Positions 43,235 to 51,975 of a stretch of 64,000 nucleotides of DNA are shown piece by piece (positions within the stretch are counted from its first letter, which is position 1; every line of letters begins with the position of its first letter). The translations under genes were made by a program, and so were the position numbers. The DNA is taken from assembly GCA_036343635.1 (NCBI GenBank), contig JAYYVF010000066.1:1-64000 (forward strand), given 5' to 3'. Source of the stretch: GCA-2693325 sp036343635. GTDB taxonomy: Bacteria > Latescibacterota > UBA2968 > UBA8231. The notes beneath the pieces are model-generated. The model was not told the DNA's origin. It worked only from the letters and a program-made list of their open reading frames with translations, and did no database searches.

Positions 43235-44932
43235 ATGCATCAAATATTCCCTTTTTTAAATTGGCTTCCCGATTTAAGGAGTCGTAAAACCTTGGTTGCC
43301 GATTTAGTGGCTGGATCGACAGTTGCCATGGTTATCATACCGCAGTCTATGGCTTACGCGGATTTGGCTAATTTACCTCACATATATGGTCTTTATGCTG
43401 CGTGTGTTGGGCCAGCTATTGCTGCACTTTTTGGATCATCTCGCCATTTGGCTACTGGTCCGGTTGCGATGGCCTCCTTAATCAGTGCCGCTACTGTACA
43501 GAGCGTAGTTCCGAAAGGCAGCGATTTGTTTATAGATTATGCTTTGTTATTAGCCCTTTTAGTTGGCATACTGCGATTGTTAATGGGATTAATTCGGCTT
43601 GGTTCTTTAGTAGACCTTTTGTCTGTGCCAGTAATTGCGGGTTTTACGAATGCAGCAGCGTTAATTATAGCCACGTCTCAGTTGGATAAAATATTCGGAG
43701 TTGCTCCATCTGATATTGAACCACATATGGTAGGGGTTTTTGACGTGTTATGGCGCGCTATGAATCAAAGCCAAGGGAGTACGATCCTGATTGCTATTTG
43801 TGCGGTTGCAGTTATGTTGGTTTTGCGTTACCATTCGCCTCGTTGGCCAGATGTCCTTATTGCCGCGATTGTCACATCCGTCGGTTCATGGTATTTAGGT
43901 TACGGCGGAAAGGTCATTGGAGTTGTGCCAGCTGGTTTGCCTGAATTTAAATGGCCAATGTTTTCGCTTGATGCAGCTGTAGCATTGCTACCGGGTGCGT
44001 GTGTTTTGACTATGGTTGGCCTGATGGAGGCTATGGCAATTGCTAAAACCATTGCAACTGAGTCGAAGCAGGAGATTGATACGAATCTCGAATTATACGG
44101 ACAGGGTTTGGCTAACATTGTGGGCAGTTTTTTCAGTAGTTTTGTTGTATCTGGTTCATTCTCTCGATCGGCTATTAATTTTCGAAGTGGGGCTCAAACA
44201 GGCTTCAGCTCTTTAGTGACGAGTGTATTGGTGGCTTTTGTTTTAATGTGGTTTACTCCAATTCTTCATTATTTACCTCAGGCGACTCTTGCAGCAATTA
44301 TATGCCTTTCTGTCGTGAATTTGATTCGTGTAACCCCATTAATACAGTCTTGGCAGGTGCATTGGCAAGATGGTGCCATAGGTGTAATTACATTTTTTAC
44401 TACTTTAATATGGGCACCTAATTTACAAGTTGGAATTGGTTTGGGTGTTGGCCTTTCCCTTGTTTTAAACCTCTATCGAACTATGCGTCCCAATGTGGTG
44501 TTTCTAACTCGACATTCTGATGACATGTTAGGCCCTGCGACCTTGGACGAACTGGATCCAGACTTAAAGGTAGTTATAATGCGTTTTGATGGAAGATTGT
44601 ATTTTGGCTCAAGTCGTTATTTTGAAGATAGAGTATTAGATGTTGTGGCTCATGTTCGTGAACTACGTTTCCTTGTTATTGATGCAGGTGGAATAAATTA
44701 TATAGATGCCACTGGAACCAACACGCTAATTACAGTCATAGAAAGACTAAAATCAGCCGGAATCGAAGTACATTTCTCTAGAATTAAAGAACAGGTTCGA
44801 AATGCAATGGAGCGTTGTGGAATCTCTGAACAGACTGAAAGCAGGCGATTTTTTCGATGGAATCAACATGCTTTAGAATTCATAGGGGCTAGAATAGCTC
44901 ACGAAGATAGTAAACCGCCAGATTCAGATTAA
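43235..44932 (+). CDS. SulP-family anion transporter with STAS domain
   Basis: A 565-residue inner-membrane carrier: DLVAGSTVAMVIIPQSMAYADLANLPHIYGLYA and ATGPVAMASL are SulP signatures (stated as shorter motifs: IIPQSMAYA and GLYAA), followed by some ten to twelve hydrophobic helices and a C-terminal STAS domain (about 445-545; VIDAGGINYIDATGTNTL). The STAS serine that is phosphorylated in anti-anti-sigma factors is replaced here by Thr in DATGT. The family carries sulfate, bicarbonate or chloride. Sulfate is attractive given the siroheme reductase in the window, but bicarbonate is equally possible. A perfect AGGAGG lies 16 bases before the ATG. Confidence 0.9.
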   Translation: MHQIFPFLNWLPDLRSRKTLVADLVAGSTVAMVIIPQSMAYADLANLPHIYGLYAACVGPAIAALFGSSRHLATGPVAMASLISAATVQSVVPKGSDLFIDYALLLALLVGILRLLMGLIRLGSLVDLLSVPVIAGFTNAAALIIATSQLDKIFGVAPSDIEPHMVGVFDVLWRAMNQSQGSTILIAICAVAVMLVLRYHSPRWPDVLIAAIVTSVGSWYLGYGGKVIGVVPAGLPEFKWPMFSLDAAVALLPGACVLTMVGLMEAMAIAKTIATESKQEIDTNLELYGQGLANIVGSFFSSFVVSGSFSRSAINFRSGAQTGFSSLVTSVLVAFVLMWFTPILHYLPQATLAAIICLSVVNLIRVTPLIQSWQVHWQDGAIGVITFFTTLIWAPNLQVGIGLGVGLSLVLNLYRTMRPNVVFLTRHSDDMLGPATLDELDPDLKVVIMRFDGRLYFGSSRYFEDRVLDVVAHVRELRFLVIDAGGINYIDATGTNTLITVIERLKSAGIEVHFSRIKEQVRNAMERCGISEQTESRRFFRWNQHALEFIGARIAHEDSKPPDSD

Positions 44933-44948
44933 TAGACTTTCTTGAATT

Positions 44949-45278
44949 TTAGAATCGTGGCTCGGAGGGTGAGGAATCATCATCATTTTGTCCCTTATTC
45001 AGCTGTTCTTTGATCGAGGCTACTTTAGCATCGGCCTCGGTTACAAGAGCCTCTTTTTGCTCTCGAGCTTCTAATACCTCTTCAGCAATATCAAGGGCAG
45101 CAAGAATCGCAATGTCTAATACATTACGATGCCGCCCAGCATTTTCTGCAGCCGTTCGCATCTTTTTATCAAGGTAATCTGCTGCTTGCTTAATATATTC
45201 TGTATCTCGCTTTTCGCTAGTAGCTAGGTGAAACTTTTTATTGAATATTTCTACGGCAACCGCTTTTTCCTTTGTCAT
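44949..45278 (-). CDS. zapA: Cell-division protein ZapA-like
   Basis: A 109-residue FtsZ-binding protein. It begins with the ZapA beta-strand and helix (AVAVEIFNKKFHLATSEKR, then YIKQAADYLDKKMR), contains the DIAILAALDIAEE helix and ends in a coiled-coil and a charged low-complexity tail. ZapA cross-links FtsZ protofilaments at the Z-ring. It is transcribed from a consensus promoter 190 bp upstream through the long hairpin described separately, with no terminator in between. Convergent with SulP, 16 bases apart. Confidence 0.87.
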   Translation of the reverse strand: MTKEKAVAVEIFNKKFHLATSEKRDTEYIKQAADYLDKKMRTAAENAGRHRNVLDIAILAALDIAEEVLEAREQKEALVTEADAKVASIKEQLNKGQNDDDSSPSEPRF

Positions 45279-45351
45279 TGGATGCCCTCTAAGAGCTTCG
45301 GTAAATGTGAGATTTTATTTTTGGTGTAAGCCACCGCAGAAGTAAGTTACG

Positions 45352-45455
45352 ATATGGTTTTCTTTGCGGCCAAATAAGCGCGCAAAGTGGAGGCCTCCGT
45401 GATCTCCCCTAGTCCCGGAAGCCCCCTCTTTTGCGCGCTTTGCGCGCCACCATAT
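45352..45455 (-). ncRNA. GC-rich rod-like RNA in the zapA leader
   Basis: In AT-rich surroundings the minus strand encodes a GC-rich rod-like structure about 104 nt long. The outer stem is ATATGGT / ACCATAT (45449-45455 with 45352-45358). A perfect 11-bp stem AAGCGCGCAAA / TTTGCGCGCTT (45430-45440 with 45376-45386) follows, and then AGAGG-type and GGCTTCCG / CGGAGGCC pairing to a 16-base loop. The GCGCGC arm is tandemly duplicated at 45433-45448, which allows alternative pairings. It lies between a consensus promoter and zapA with no terminator after it. It could be a regulatory 5' leader or a processed small RNA. 6S RNA is near zapA in many bacteria, but on its 3' side, and I could not match the 6S consensus. 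Confidence 0.45.
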
Positions 45456-45468
45456 GGTTATAAAGGTC

Positions 45469-45497
45469 AATATATTGTGGTCATATAGTTTTGTCAA
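45469..45497 (-). promoter_or_regulatory. Consensus sigma-70 promoter of zapA leader
   Basis: On the minus strand TTGACA (45492-45497), exactly 17 bp, then TATATT (45469-45474). The expected start, about seven bases beyond, falls a few bases before the outer stem of the rod-like RNA. Confidence 0.7.
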
Positions 45498-45794
45498 CTA
45501 TATGTTGTAGCTTTTTAGCTCGTAATGTTGTCTATGTGCAAGAAAAAACTCGTTGTATGTTGAAGTTGGCATTGGGTTTAGTCGGTCGAATATTGTAGGA
45601 GGTTTTACTATTCACATTGTGTCGGTTACTTAAATCACAGAAGTTACTATTTTAGAATTAAAACTAGGATTTTAGAGTAACAAAACGCTATTTTTTAAAA
45701 ATATTTGACGGCGAATTACAAGCACTCTAAATTTTTATAAATACCTGCTCATCTTGCATCATAACTATTTTATTTTCAAAGGATTAAACTCCCG

Positions 45795-48662
45795 GTGGTT
45801 GACGAATTAAAAGCAGCCTTGCTAAGAGAACAGATTCGTGGGGAGGTTCGTTTTGATGAATCGGCACGAGTTCTTTATAGAACAGATGCGAGTATTTACG
45901 AAATGGAGCCGATTGGCTTGGTACTTCCTCGAGATGAGCAAGATGTGGTTACGCTTACCCGCTGGGCGCTAGACCACGATGTATCGATTTTGCCCCGAGG
46001 GGGGGGTACTAGCCTTGCTGGCCAGTCGGTCGGTTCCTCAGTACATGTAGATTTTTCGAAATACATGAATCACATTGGAGAACTCAACTCGGAAGAGCGT
46101 TGGGTATGGGTTCAACCCGGCGTCGTGCTAGATGAACTGAACGAATTTCTTCGTCCACATGGCCTACTTTTTGGTCCTGATGTTTCAACAAGTAGTCGTG
46201 CAAATATAGGAGGAATGATAGGGAACAATTCTTGTGGTGCCCGTTCAATTATTTACGGGAAGACAATAGATCATGTTCTAGAACTCCACGTGGTCCTTGC
46301 GGATGGCCAACTAATAAAAATGCCGGCTCTTGATGGCGAATCTTATCAAAAAAAAGCGAAACAAGCGGACCTTGAGGGGCAAATTTACTTGAGGATAAGT
46401 GAGTTGCTTGAGGCAAACCACAAAGAGATTCGGGATCGTTTCCCACAGGTAATGCGAAGGGTTTCTGGATATAACCTAGATGCATTTTTGGATTCCGATG
46501 TTCTAAATTTAAGTAATCTTGTTGTTGGTTCCGAGGGGACATTGTGCTCAGTTGTGGGAGCAAAATTGAATCTTGTTCCGTTACCAAAAAATAAAGGATT
46601 GGTCGCAATTCACTTTGATGATTTGAATGAGTCTCTTGAAGCTAACATAGAAACTCTTGAGACCGGTCCTGCTTCAGTAGAATTGACGGACAAATTATTG
46701 TTGGATTTGACTAAAGCTTCCATCGAACATGCCCCCCGCAGGCAATTTTTACAGGGCGACCCAGAAGCAATATTATTTGTGGAATATTATGCTGAATCTC
46801 TAGAAGAGCTTGAGAATAAAATGGATCTTCTGGAAACTCGAATGAGACAAAAAGGTTTGGGATATGCCTATGTCCGTGCCTTGGCCGCGTCAGACCAGGC
46901 TAATATGTGGGCACTTAGGAAAGCCGGATTAGGGCTGTTGATGGGTATGAAAGGGGATGCAAAACCTACTTCGGGAGTAGAAGATATATGTGTCCCGCCA
47001 GTGCATTTGCCAGAATTTGTTCGGCGCGTACAGAAATCTATGAAATCTCATGGAGTTGATGCCACTTACTATGGTCACTGTAGCGTGGGTGTCCTTCACA
47101 TTCGCCCGGTTCTAAATCTTAAAGATCCAAATGGAATAAAGATTTTGCGTGCTCTTGAAGAGGAAATGAGTGATATGGCGCTCGAGTACGGAGGAGCTAT
47201 GTCCGCCGAACATGGTGACGGGCTCGCTCGAAGTGAATGGATCCCCAAAATGTTTGGTGAACAGATAGTAAGTGTGTTCGAACAAACGAAAGAGGCTTTT
47301 GATCCTAACGGTTTAATGAATCCCGGAAAGATTGTTCATGCTCAGAAGATGGATGAAAACCTACGTTACGGAGCAACATACGTAGCTAACAACTCTGAAA
47401 CCTTTTTCACCTTTGATTCAGAAGGCGGGTTTCAAGAGGCAGTCGAACTTTGCTCAGGAGTAGGTCAATGCCGCAAGAAATTGGTTGGGACCATGTGCCC
47501 TTCCTATATGGCAACCCTTGAAGAAGAGCATTCGACCAGAGGCCGGGCAAATGTGCTAAGGGCTGCTTTGAGCGGCAGTCTTGAGGGCGGTTTGCAAAAT
47601 GAAGTAGTTTATCAAGCGATGGATTTGTGTTTGGAGTGTAAGGCGTGTAAGTCTGAGTGTCCTTCAAATGTGGATATGGCTAAACTAAAATACGAATATT
47701 TGGCACATTATTATGGAAAACACGGATTTCCTATTCGTTCCTATCTCTTTGGATATATCGGAATCCTTGCACGAATAGTATCGACGTTTGCTCCTATTTC
47801 AAATTGGATAGCAAATAGTTCAATTAATCGATGGTTTCTAGATTGCTTTCTCGGTGTGGATCGCAGACGCAAATTGCCTGAGTTTACTTCCCTTACTTTC
47901 TCGAAATGGTTTCGGAAACATAGGTCTCCAAACAGTGTTAAAGGAACTGTTGTTTTGTTTAACGACACGTTCTCTGAATATGAAGAACCGGGTATAGCAA
48001 TTGCCGCTACTAAGATTCTTGAATCTGCTGGGTATGAGGTGGTTTTGGAGACGAAAAAGGTTTGTTGTGGTAGGCCATTAATTTCGAAGGGGTTTTTGAA
48101 ACAAGCCAAGGAAAATGCACGTAAAAACATTGAAGTTTTGCTTCCGTATGTTGAAAATGAAATTCCGATAGTTGGAATTGAGCCAAGTTGTATTCTAAGC
48201 TTTAGAGATGATTATCTTGATTTGTTGCCAGGAAAGGATGCGCAGCGAGTAGCAAATAACGTTTTTATGCTTGAGGAATTTCTTGCTTTAAGAGCAAGGG
48301 AGGGAGATTTAGATCTACGGTTTTCCTCCGAAAATCGAAAAATTTGGTTGCATGGGCATTGCCATCAAAAAGCACTCGTCGGTACAGAGGCTACATTAGA
48401 GGTTTTGCGCCTGGCTGAAAATTTTGACGTTAATGAGATCCCGTCAGGCTGCTGTGGAATGGCGGGAAGCTTTGGTTATGAAAAGGAGCATTATGAAGTT
48501 TCTAAGGCGATTGGCCAAAGCAGATTGTTTGATGTTATTGAACAGATTGCAGATACAGACGAAGTTGTTGCTGTTGGAACATCGTGCCGTCATCAGATCG
48601 CTGATTTTACGAAACATCAAGCTAGACACTGGACAGAAGTATTGATAGAAGTAATTGAGTAG
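45795..48662 (+). CDS. FAD-linked D-2-hydroxyacid dehydrogenase with Fe-S/CCG domains (YdiJ type)
   Basis: A 955-residue fusion of a GlcD-type FAD oxidase and a GlcF-type electron-transfer part. The FAD-binding domain (about 1-250) has PRGGGTSLAGQSVG and IGGMIGNNSCGARSI, then the FAD-oxidase C-domain (VGVLHIRPVL, EHGDGLAR). An Fe-S segment (about 555-625; CxxxxxC and CLECKACKSECPS), then the CCG repeats VCCGRPL and GCCGMAG (about 755-905) bind the electron carrier centre. This architecture matches the membrane-associated D-2-hydroxyglutarate dehydrogenase YdiJ and D-lactate dehydrogenases. GTG start at 45795 with AAAGGA upstream. A long gap on its left holds the divergent zapA promoter. Confidence 0.85.
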   Translation: MVDELKAALLREQIRGEVRFDESARVLYRTDASIYEMEPIGLVLPRDEQDVVTLTRWALDHDVSILPRGGGTSLAGQSVGSSVHVDFSKYMNHIGELNSEERWVWVQPGVVLDELNEFLRPHGLLFGPDVSTSSRANIGGMIGNNSCGARSIIYGKTIDHVLELHVVLADGQLIKMPALDGESYQKKAKQADLEGQIYLRISELLEANHKEIRDRFPQVMRRVSGYNLDAFLDSDVLNLSNLVVGSEGTLCSVVGAKLNLVPLPKNKGLVAIHFDDLNESLEANIETLETGPASVELTDKLLLDLTKASIEHAPRRQFLQGDPEAILFVEYYAESLEELENKMDLLETRMRQKGLGYAYVRALAASDQANMWALRKAGLGLLMGMKGDAKPTSGVEDICVPPVHLPEFVRRVQKSMKSHGVDATYYGHCSVGVLHIRPVLNLKDPNGIKILRALEEEMSDMALEYGGAMSAEHGDGLARSEWIPKMFGEQIVSVFEQTKEAFDPNGLMNPGKIVHAQKMDENLRYGATYVANNSETFFTFDSEGGFQEAVELCSGVGQCRKKLVGTMCPSYMATLEEEHSTRGRANVLRAALSGSLEGGLQNEVVYQAMDLCLECKACKSECPSNVDMAKLKYEYLAHYYGKHGFPIRSYLFGYIGILARIVSTFAPISNWIANSSINRWFLDCFLGVDRRRKLPEFTSLTFSKWFRKHRSPNSVKGTVVLFNDTFSEYEEPGIAIAATKILESAGYEVVLETKKVCCGRPLISKGFLKQAKENARKNIEVLLPYVENEIPIVGIEPSCILSFRDDYLDLLPGKDAQRVANNVFMLEEFLALRAREGDLDLRFSSENRKIWLHGHCHQKALVGTEATLEVLRLAENFDVNEIPSGCCGMAGSFGYEKEHYEVSKAIGQSRLFDVIEQIADTDEVVAVGTSCRHQIADFTKHQARHWTEVLIEVIE

Positions 48663-48705
48663 GTTTAATAACTTTCTAAATTTTTAATTACGAGGGGATT
48701 CCAAG

Positions 48706-49230
48706 ATGGCATTTAATGTCAAACAAAGAGGGCGTGTCACATATTATTCCGGAGGAGATCGTCCAACATTATCGGCATTGGTCACCGAAGATATTGGTGA
48801 GGGCGACTTGAAGATATATTTTGCTGGTTTAACGGGAGGTTATTCCGCGCAGGGAGTTTTAAATAGAGACGAGTTAGTTAGGATGGAGCCGATTAAAGAA
48901 GTGGAAATGGTTTTTCGTTCATGGGAGAAGTGGCTTCAGGAAGCAGAAATTTGCGAGTCAATATCACAGATAGATTTTTTGGAGGTTCATGCCTTTGGAG
49001 CTCAGCCTAAAGACGTCAACCCTATAGTTGAACCGGTTCGTTTTCACGAGGAGCAACAGAGAATTTATAAGGAATATGCTGAAGCATATAGCTGTTTTTT
49101 TGCGGAGCAAATGCCGGACACGGGGGTCCCCTCAAGGTTTACTGTTCATGTTGTTGATTTTCCGGATAAGGCGGCGTCTTATGAATTTTACAGTGTCGGT
49201 CTTTTTCAAAAATCTTTGCATGAGAAATAG
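48706..49230 (+). CDS. Unknown protein with a decayed tandem copy
   Basis: A 174-residue soluble protein I do not recognise. It begins MAFNVKQRGRVTYYSGGDRP, has an acidic, mixed alpha/beta composition (SALVTEDIGEGDLKIYFAG) and ends in a short hydrophobic patch. There is no signal peptide, membrane helix or recognisable catalytic motif. GAGGGG lies before the ATG. It is 43 bp after the D-2-hydroxyacid dehydrogenase and may be co-transcribed. A close but broken copy follows at 49278-49691, showing recent duplication of this gene. Confidence 0.7.
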   Translation: MAFNVKQRGRVTYYSGGDRPTLSALVTEDIGEGDLKIYFAGLTGGYSAQGVLNRDELVRMEPIKEVEMVFRSWEKWLQEAEICESISQIDFLEVHAFGAQPKDVNPIVEPVRFHEEQQRIYKEYAEAYSCFFAEQMPDTGVPSRFTVHVVDFPDKAASYEFYSVGLFQKSLHEK

Positions 49231-49277
49231 AGGTTTTCGAAGGCCAATCTAAGGGAAAGTAAAAGCAGAAGAAGGAT

Positions 49278-49691
49278 ATGGGGTTTAATGTCAAAAAACG
49301 TGGGCGGATCATCTATTACTTTGGGGGGGGATGTGCCCACAATATCTTCACTTGTTACAGAGACCACAAACTTAGGTGGTTTAAAGATATAATTTGCAGG
49401 CTTGAAAGTGGTTTTTCCGCTCAGGGGTGTCCTAATAATTGATCAACTGATTCGTATGAAGCCCTCACAGGAAGTGGAAATGGTATTTAGGTGCTGGGAA
49501 AAGAGGCTTAAGGAGGTCGGAATTTGCGAGTCGATAGGAGAGATAGATTTTTTGGAGATTCATGCTTTTTTGCGGAGCAAATGTCGGATACCGGAGTACC
49601 CTCAAGATGCACAGTACACGTAGCTGATTTTCCAGATAAAGTAGCGTCATACGAATTTTGTGGTGTAGGTCTTTACCAAAATCCTGTATAG
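49278..49691 (+). pseudogene. Decayed tandem copy of the preceding gene
   Basis: The sequence from ATG 49278 (MGFNVKKRGRIIYYFGG) to TAG 49691 (ending GVGLYQNPV) aligns end to end with the 174-residue gene before it. It is disabled by three lesions: a run of eight G near 49324 causes a frameshift, a TAA replaces a Tyr codon in KIYFAG, and about 100 bp covering the middle third is deleted between short T-runs, with the frame shifted again. A GAAGGA ribosome site is kept. Multiple independent lesions make this a pseudogene rather than an assembly artefact. Confidence 0.85.
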
Positions 49692-49813
49692 AAAAGTGAG
49701 AGGATAGTCCTTATAGGGAGGAGTTTCACGCGGGGTTGTAATAACTCGGTAAAAAAATATACTGTTGTATTTCTTTGTTTTGTGTTCTTGGAAGAATTAG
49801 CGGATTTATTGTC

Positions 49814-50926
49814 TCACTTTGATCTATTATTTTGTTTTTCGGAAAATTTTCTTCCATTTATCAAAATTTCTTCAGATGTAAATGGAAGAGGCATAATTTT
49901 TCCATTTAAGTTTCCAGGATCGGTAACCACGGTCGTCTCCTGATGCCAGTATTCTTTTGAGATATATGCAAGGGCAATCACTCCGGTACGTGATGATGAA
50001 CTGCTTGAGGTTATGGTCCCGGCGAGTTTCCCGTTCAATTTTAGCTTAGTTCCCGGTTCTGGAACAACCCTTCCGTCGAACAAGACCCCGCAAAGAGTTT
50101 TCTTGATTTTTTCATAAGCCTCAAGGCGCGCAATGATTTCTTGTCCGATATAACATCCTTTTTCTAAGCTTATTGCTGAACCTAAGCCGGCCTCCCATGG
50201 GTTATGATTTTTGTTGAGTTCGTTGGGACTTGTAGGAAGACCCAATTCTATTCGGGCATTGTTCCACGATGTTTCTCCTACCGGTATGGCCCCAGCGGTT
50301 TCAAGTTGTTGCCAGAGGTGAGAAGCATGCCCCTTGTTCACGATCACCCGTACGCTATGATGTCGGCCGAAAGGCCGTAAGCAGAGCCAGCTTTCGGGAG
50401 GGGTTTGAGACGATTGAAGGAGTTTATGTGGCAAGGATTTTTCAATGTTAATCTGAAAAGCTGAAGAAATCACTTTTTCTGCTTCCGGACCCAAAACTTC
50501 TATCATTTCACTCTGGGTTTCTATGTTAGTTAACGTCATTTCTTCAGAGAAGGTATATTTGTCTAACCAGGCGCAAATATCTTGTGTGGATTCTGGGCTA
50601 AGGATACAAAGAGTTGTTCCCTCATAGTGATAGAATACGCCTAAGTCGAGGATTCTTCCTTTAGCTTCTGTGAAAATCGATTCTATCCCTGCTCCACTCT
50701 TAAGAGTTTCAACGTCATTTGTAGTCATACGTTGAAGAAAATTCAGATGATCTTTACCCGAAATCAAAAGGCGTCCCCAGTGACTACAGGGAAGAATGGC
50801 CACAGAATTAATTAAGGCGTCAGTTTCTCGTTCTACGTCACCGAAGTCTGTTACGATATGACTCTGTTCACGATGCCCTATATTACTCCATTTGGCGCCG
50901 CGTTCTGAGAGTAATTTATGAAGCAT
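49814..50926 (-). CDS. ygfZ: Folate-binding Fe-S maintenance protein YgfZ (GcvT-like)
   Basis: A 370-residue member of the YgfZ/GcvT family, implicated in Fe-S cluster maintenance and the MiaB-dependent tRNA pathway. The YgfZ signature KGCYIGQE is present (about 275-282), within EKGCYIGQEIIARLEAYEK, with a GcvT-like barrel on either side (LQRMTTNDVETL at 65-76). Glycine-cleavage T proteins lack the Cys-containing signature, so YgfZ is preferred. It stands alone, between the duplicated unknown gene and the sbc remnant. A ferredoxin, a siroheme reductase and Fe-S dehydrogenases elsewhere in the window depend on Fe-S repair in general. Confidence 0.85.
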   Translation of the reverse strand: MLHKLLSERGAKWSNIGHREQSHIVTDFGDVERETDALINSVAILPCSHWGRLLISGKDHLNFLQRMTTNDVETLKSGAGIESIFTEAKGRILDLGVFYHYEGTTLCILSPESTQDICAWLDKYTFSEEMTLTNIETQSEMIEVLGPEAEKVISSAFQINIEKSLPHKLLQSSQTPPESWLCLRPFGRHHSVRVIVNKGHASHLWQQLETAGAIPVGETSWNNARIELGLPTSPNELNKNHNPWEAGLGSAISLEKGCYIGQEIIARLEAYEKIKKTLCGVLFDGRVVPEPGTKLKLNGKLAGTITSSSSSSRTGVIALAYISKEYWHQETTVVTDPGNLNGKIMPLPFTSEEILINGRKFSEKQNNRSK

Positions 50927-51016
50927 TTTCCTAATATGACTCCTGTATGAATTCTAAATAATAAGGTTAATTCCGCTTGACAAGCTCAAATGTGGATCGG
51001 ATCTCCGGGTGTTTTT

Positions 51017-51771
51017 CTACCTCTCATCTATAAAAAGAGTTCGCAGTTGAACTCCTGATTTGGTAACTAGGACTTTTGAAAGGGCAATGTGGTAGGGCAT
51101 CGGTCCTGAATGCCTCACCGCCGGAATACAAATCATAAGGTCGTTCCCCTAAGTCATCAGCGGATTTTATGTCCAGGGTTTCTTGGTCCTGAGAGAATCT
51201 ATAGAATATGTATTTGATTATCAGTCAGACAACTGAGATCTTCGTTTGCTCCAATCTAAATTTGTGGTGTTGTCTCGGCAATAATTAGAGCTTGGATTCC
51301 CTTCTTCCCAAAAGTCTTTTGAAGTTCAGAATATAGAAGGTGTTGTTCGTTACTTCTCTTAATTTTCTCTTCAAGATTTTTCGACGTTTCAAAGTGTTCC
51401 TCATCCTTTTTACAGTCTTGGTCCAGGGCACCTTTCCTCGTATTATATTCTTCTCTCTTTCTGGAAGTTTCATCATAATTTTTAGTTGTCTGTTTTTCTT
51501 GACTCTAACTATCTTCTAAGTTGGCAGCATTGGATTCAATGTTTTCCGAGTATTTGGCGAATTCACGTTGGTGGGTTGCACTAGGATTGCAGGTCTTGTA
51601 AGCATCCCCGGAAAAAATAACGAGTTCGGTTTTTTCTTCGATGGCCATTTCAAAAGCATATTTAAGAGACTGTAATACTTTCAATGTTCGAGTATGTATG
51701 CCTGTTCCGGGATCGATCAGCTCTTAGTTTTCCACTCCTATGTGAAGGTCCACAAAATGTAGTAGGTTCAT
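51017..51771 (-). pseudogene. Remnant of sbcD-sbcC nuclease operon
   Basis: Starting at ATG 51771 the minus strand encodes the N-terminus of exonuclease subunit SbcD: LLHFVDLHIGVEN, then TAA (codon 16), then ELIDPGTGIHTRTL, LVIFSGDAYKTCNPSATHQREFAK. It runs in frame into coiled-coil and the C-terminal ATPase half of SbcC: YSELQKTFGKKGIQALIIAE, TAG, LTDN, a second TAG, then (frameshifted) TLDIKSADDLGERPYDL, LYSGGEAFRTD (the SbcC signature), IALSKVL and Walker B LRTLFIDE, ending in TAG at 51017-51019. A large internal deletion therefore joined sbcD to sbcC, followed by point decay. SbcCD cleaves hairpins at palindromes; this locus can no longer make it. Confidence 0.85.
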
Positions 51772-51868
51772 ATTTTGATAGTGTTTCTGGCTTAATAGTC
51801 TGTTATTGTTTGGGCAAAATATAGCCAACATCCATACACTGGCAAACGATTTGCGACCTCTAAAGATC

Positions 51869-51897
51869 TTGCATTTCGGTAATATATGGTGTATATT
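51869..51897 (+). promoter_or_regulatory. Promoter of greA
   Basis: TTGCAT (51869-51874), 17 bp, then TATATT (51892-51897). The start would be near 51904, so the transcript reaches the hairpin after about 15 bases. Confidence 0.65.
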
Positions 51898-51917
51898 GCA
51901 ACACGAATGATTTTGAT

Positions 51918-51944
51918 GCGGAGGCGTTGGTCGCTTCCGCTTTT
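51918..51944 (+). terminator. Leader terminator/attenuator before greA
   Basis: GCGGAGGCG and CGCTTCCGC pair (one G-U) around a five-base loop, and TTTT follows directly. It lies between the greA promoter and the greA start, so most transcripts may end after about 40 bases. A short terminated leader before greA resembles the E. coli GraL arrangement. Confidence 0.6.
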
Positions 51945-51975
51945 CTATTAGTTATCCTTACTGGGTCAGAAAGCC

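Noticed and set aside
45315..45497. 60-residue minus-strand frame in the zapA leader
   Set aside because: Its bases are accounted for by the promoter and the rod-like RNA, and the peptide has no start signal or recognisable features.
45300..45500. 6S RNA call for the structure next to zapA
   Set aside because: It is on the 5' side of zapA rather than the 3' side, is short, and I could not match the 6S consensus; kept as an unassigned structured RNA.
51285..51476. 63-residue minus-strand basic open frame
   Set aside because: It is the wrong frame across the SbcC coiled-coil remnant.
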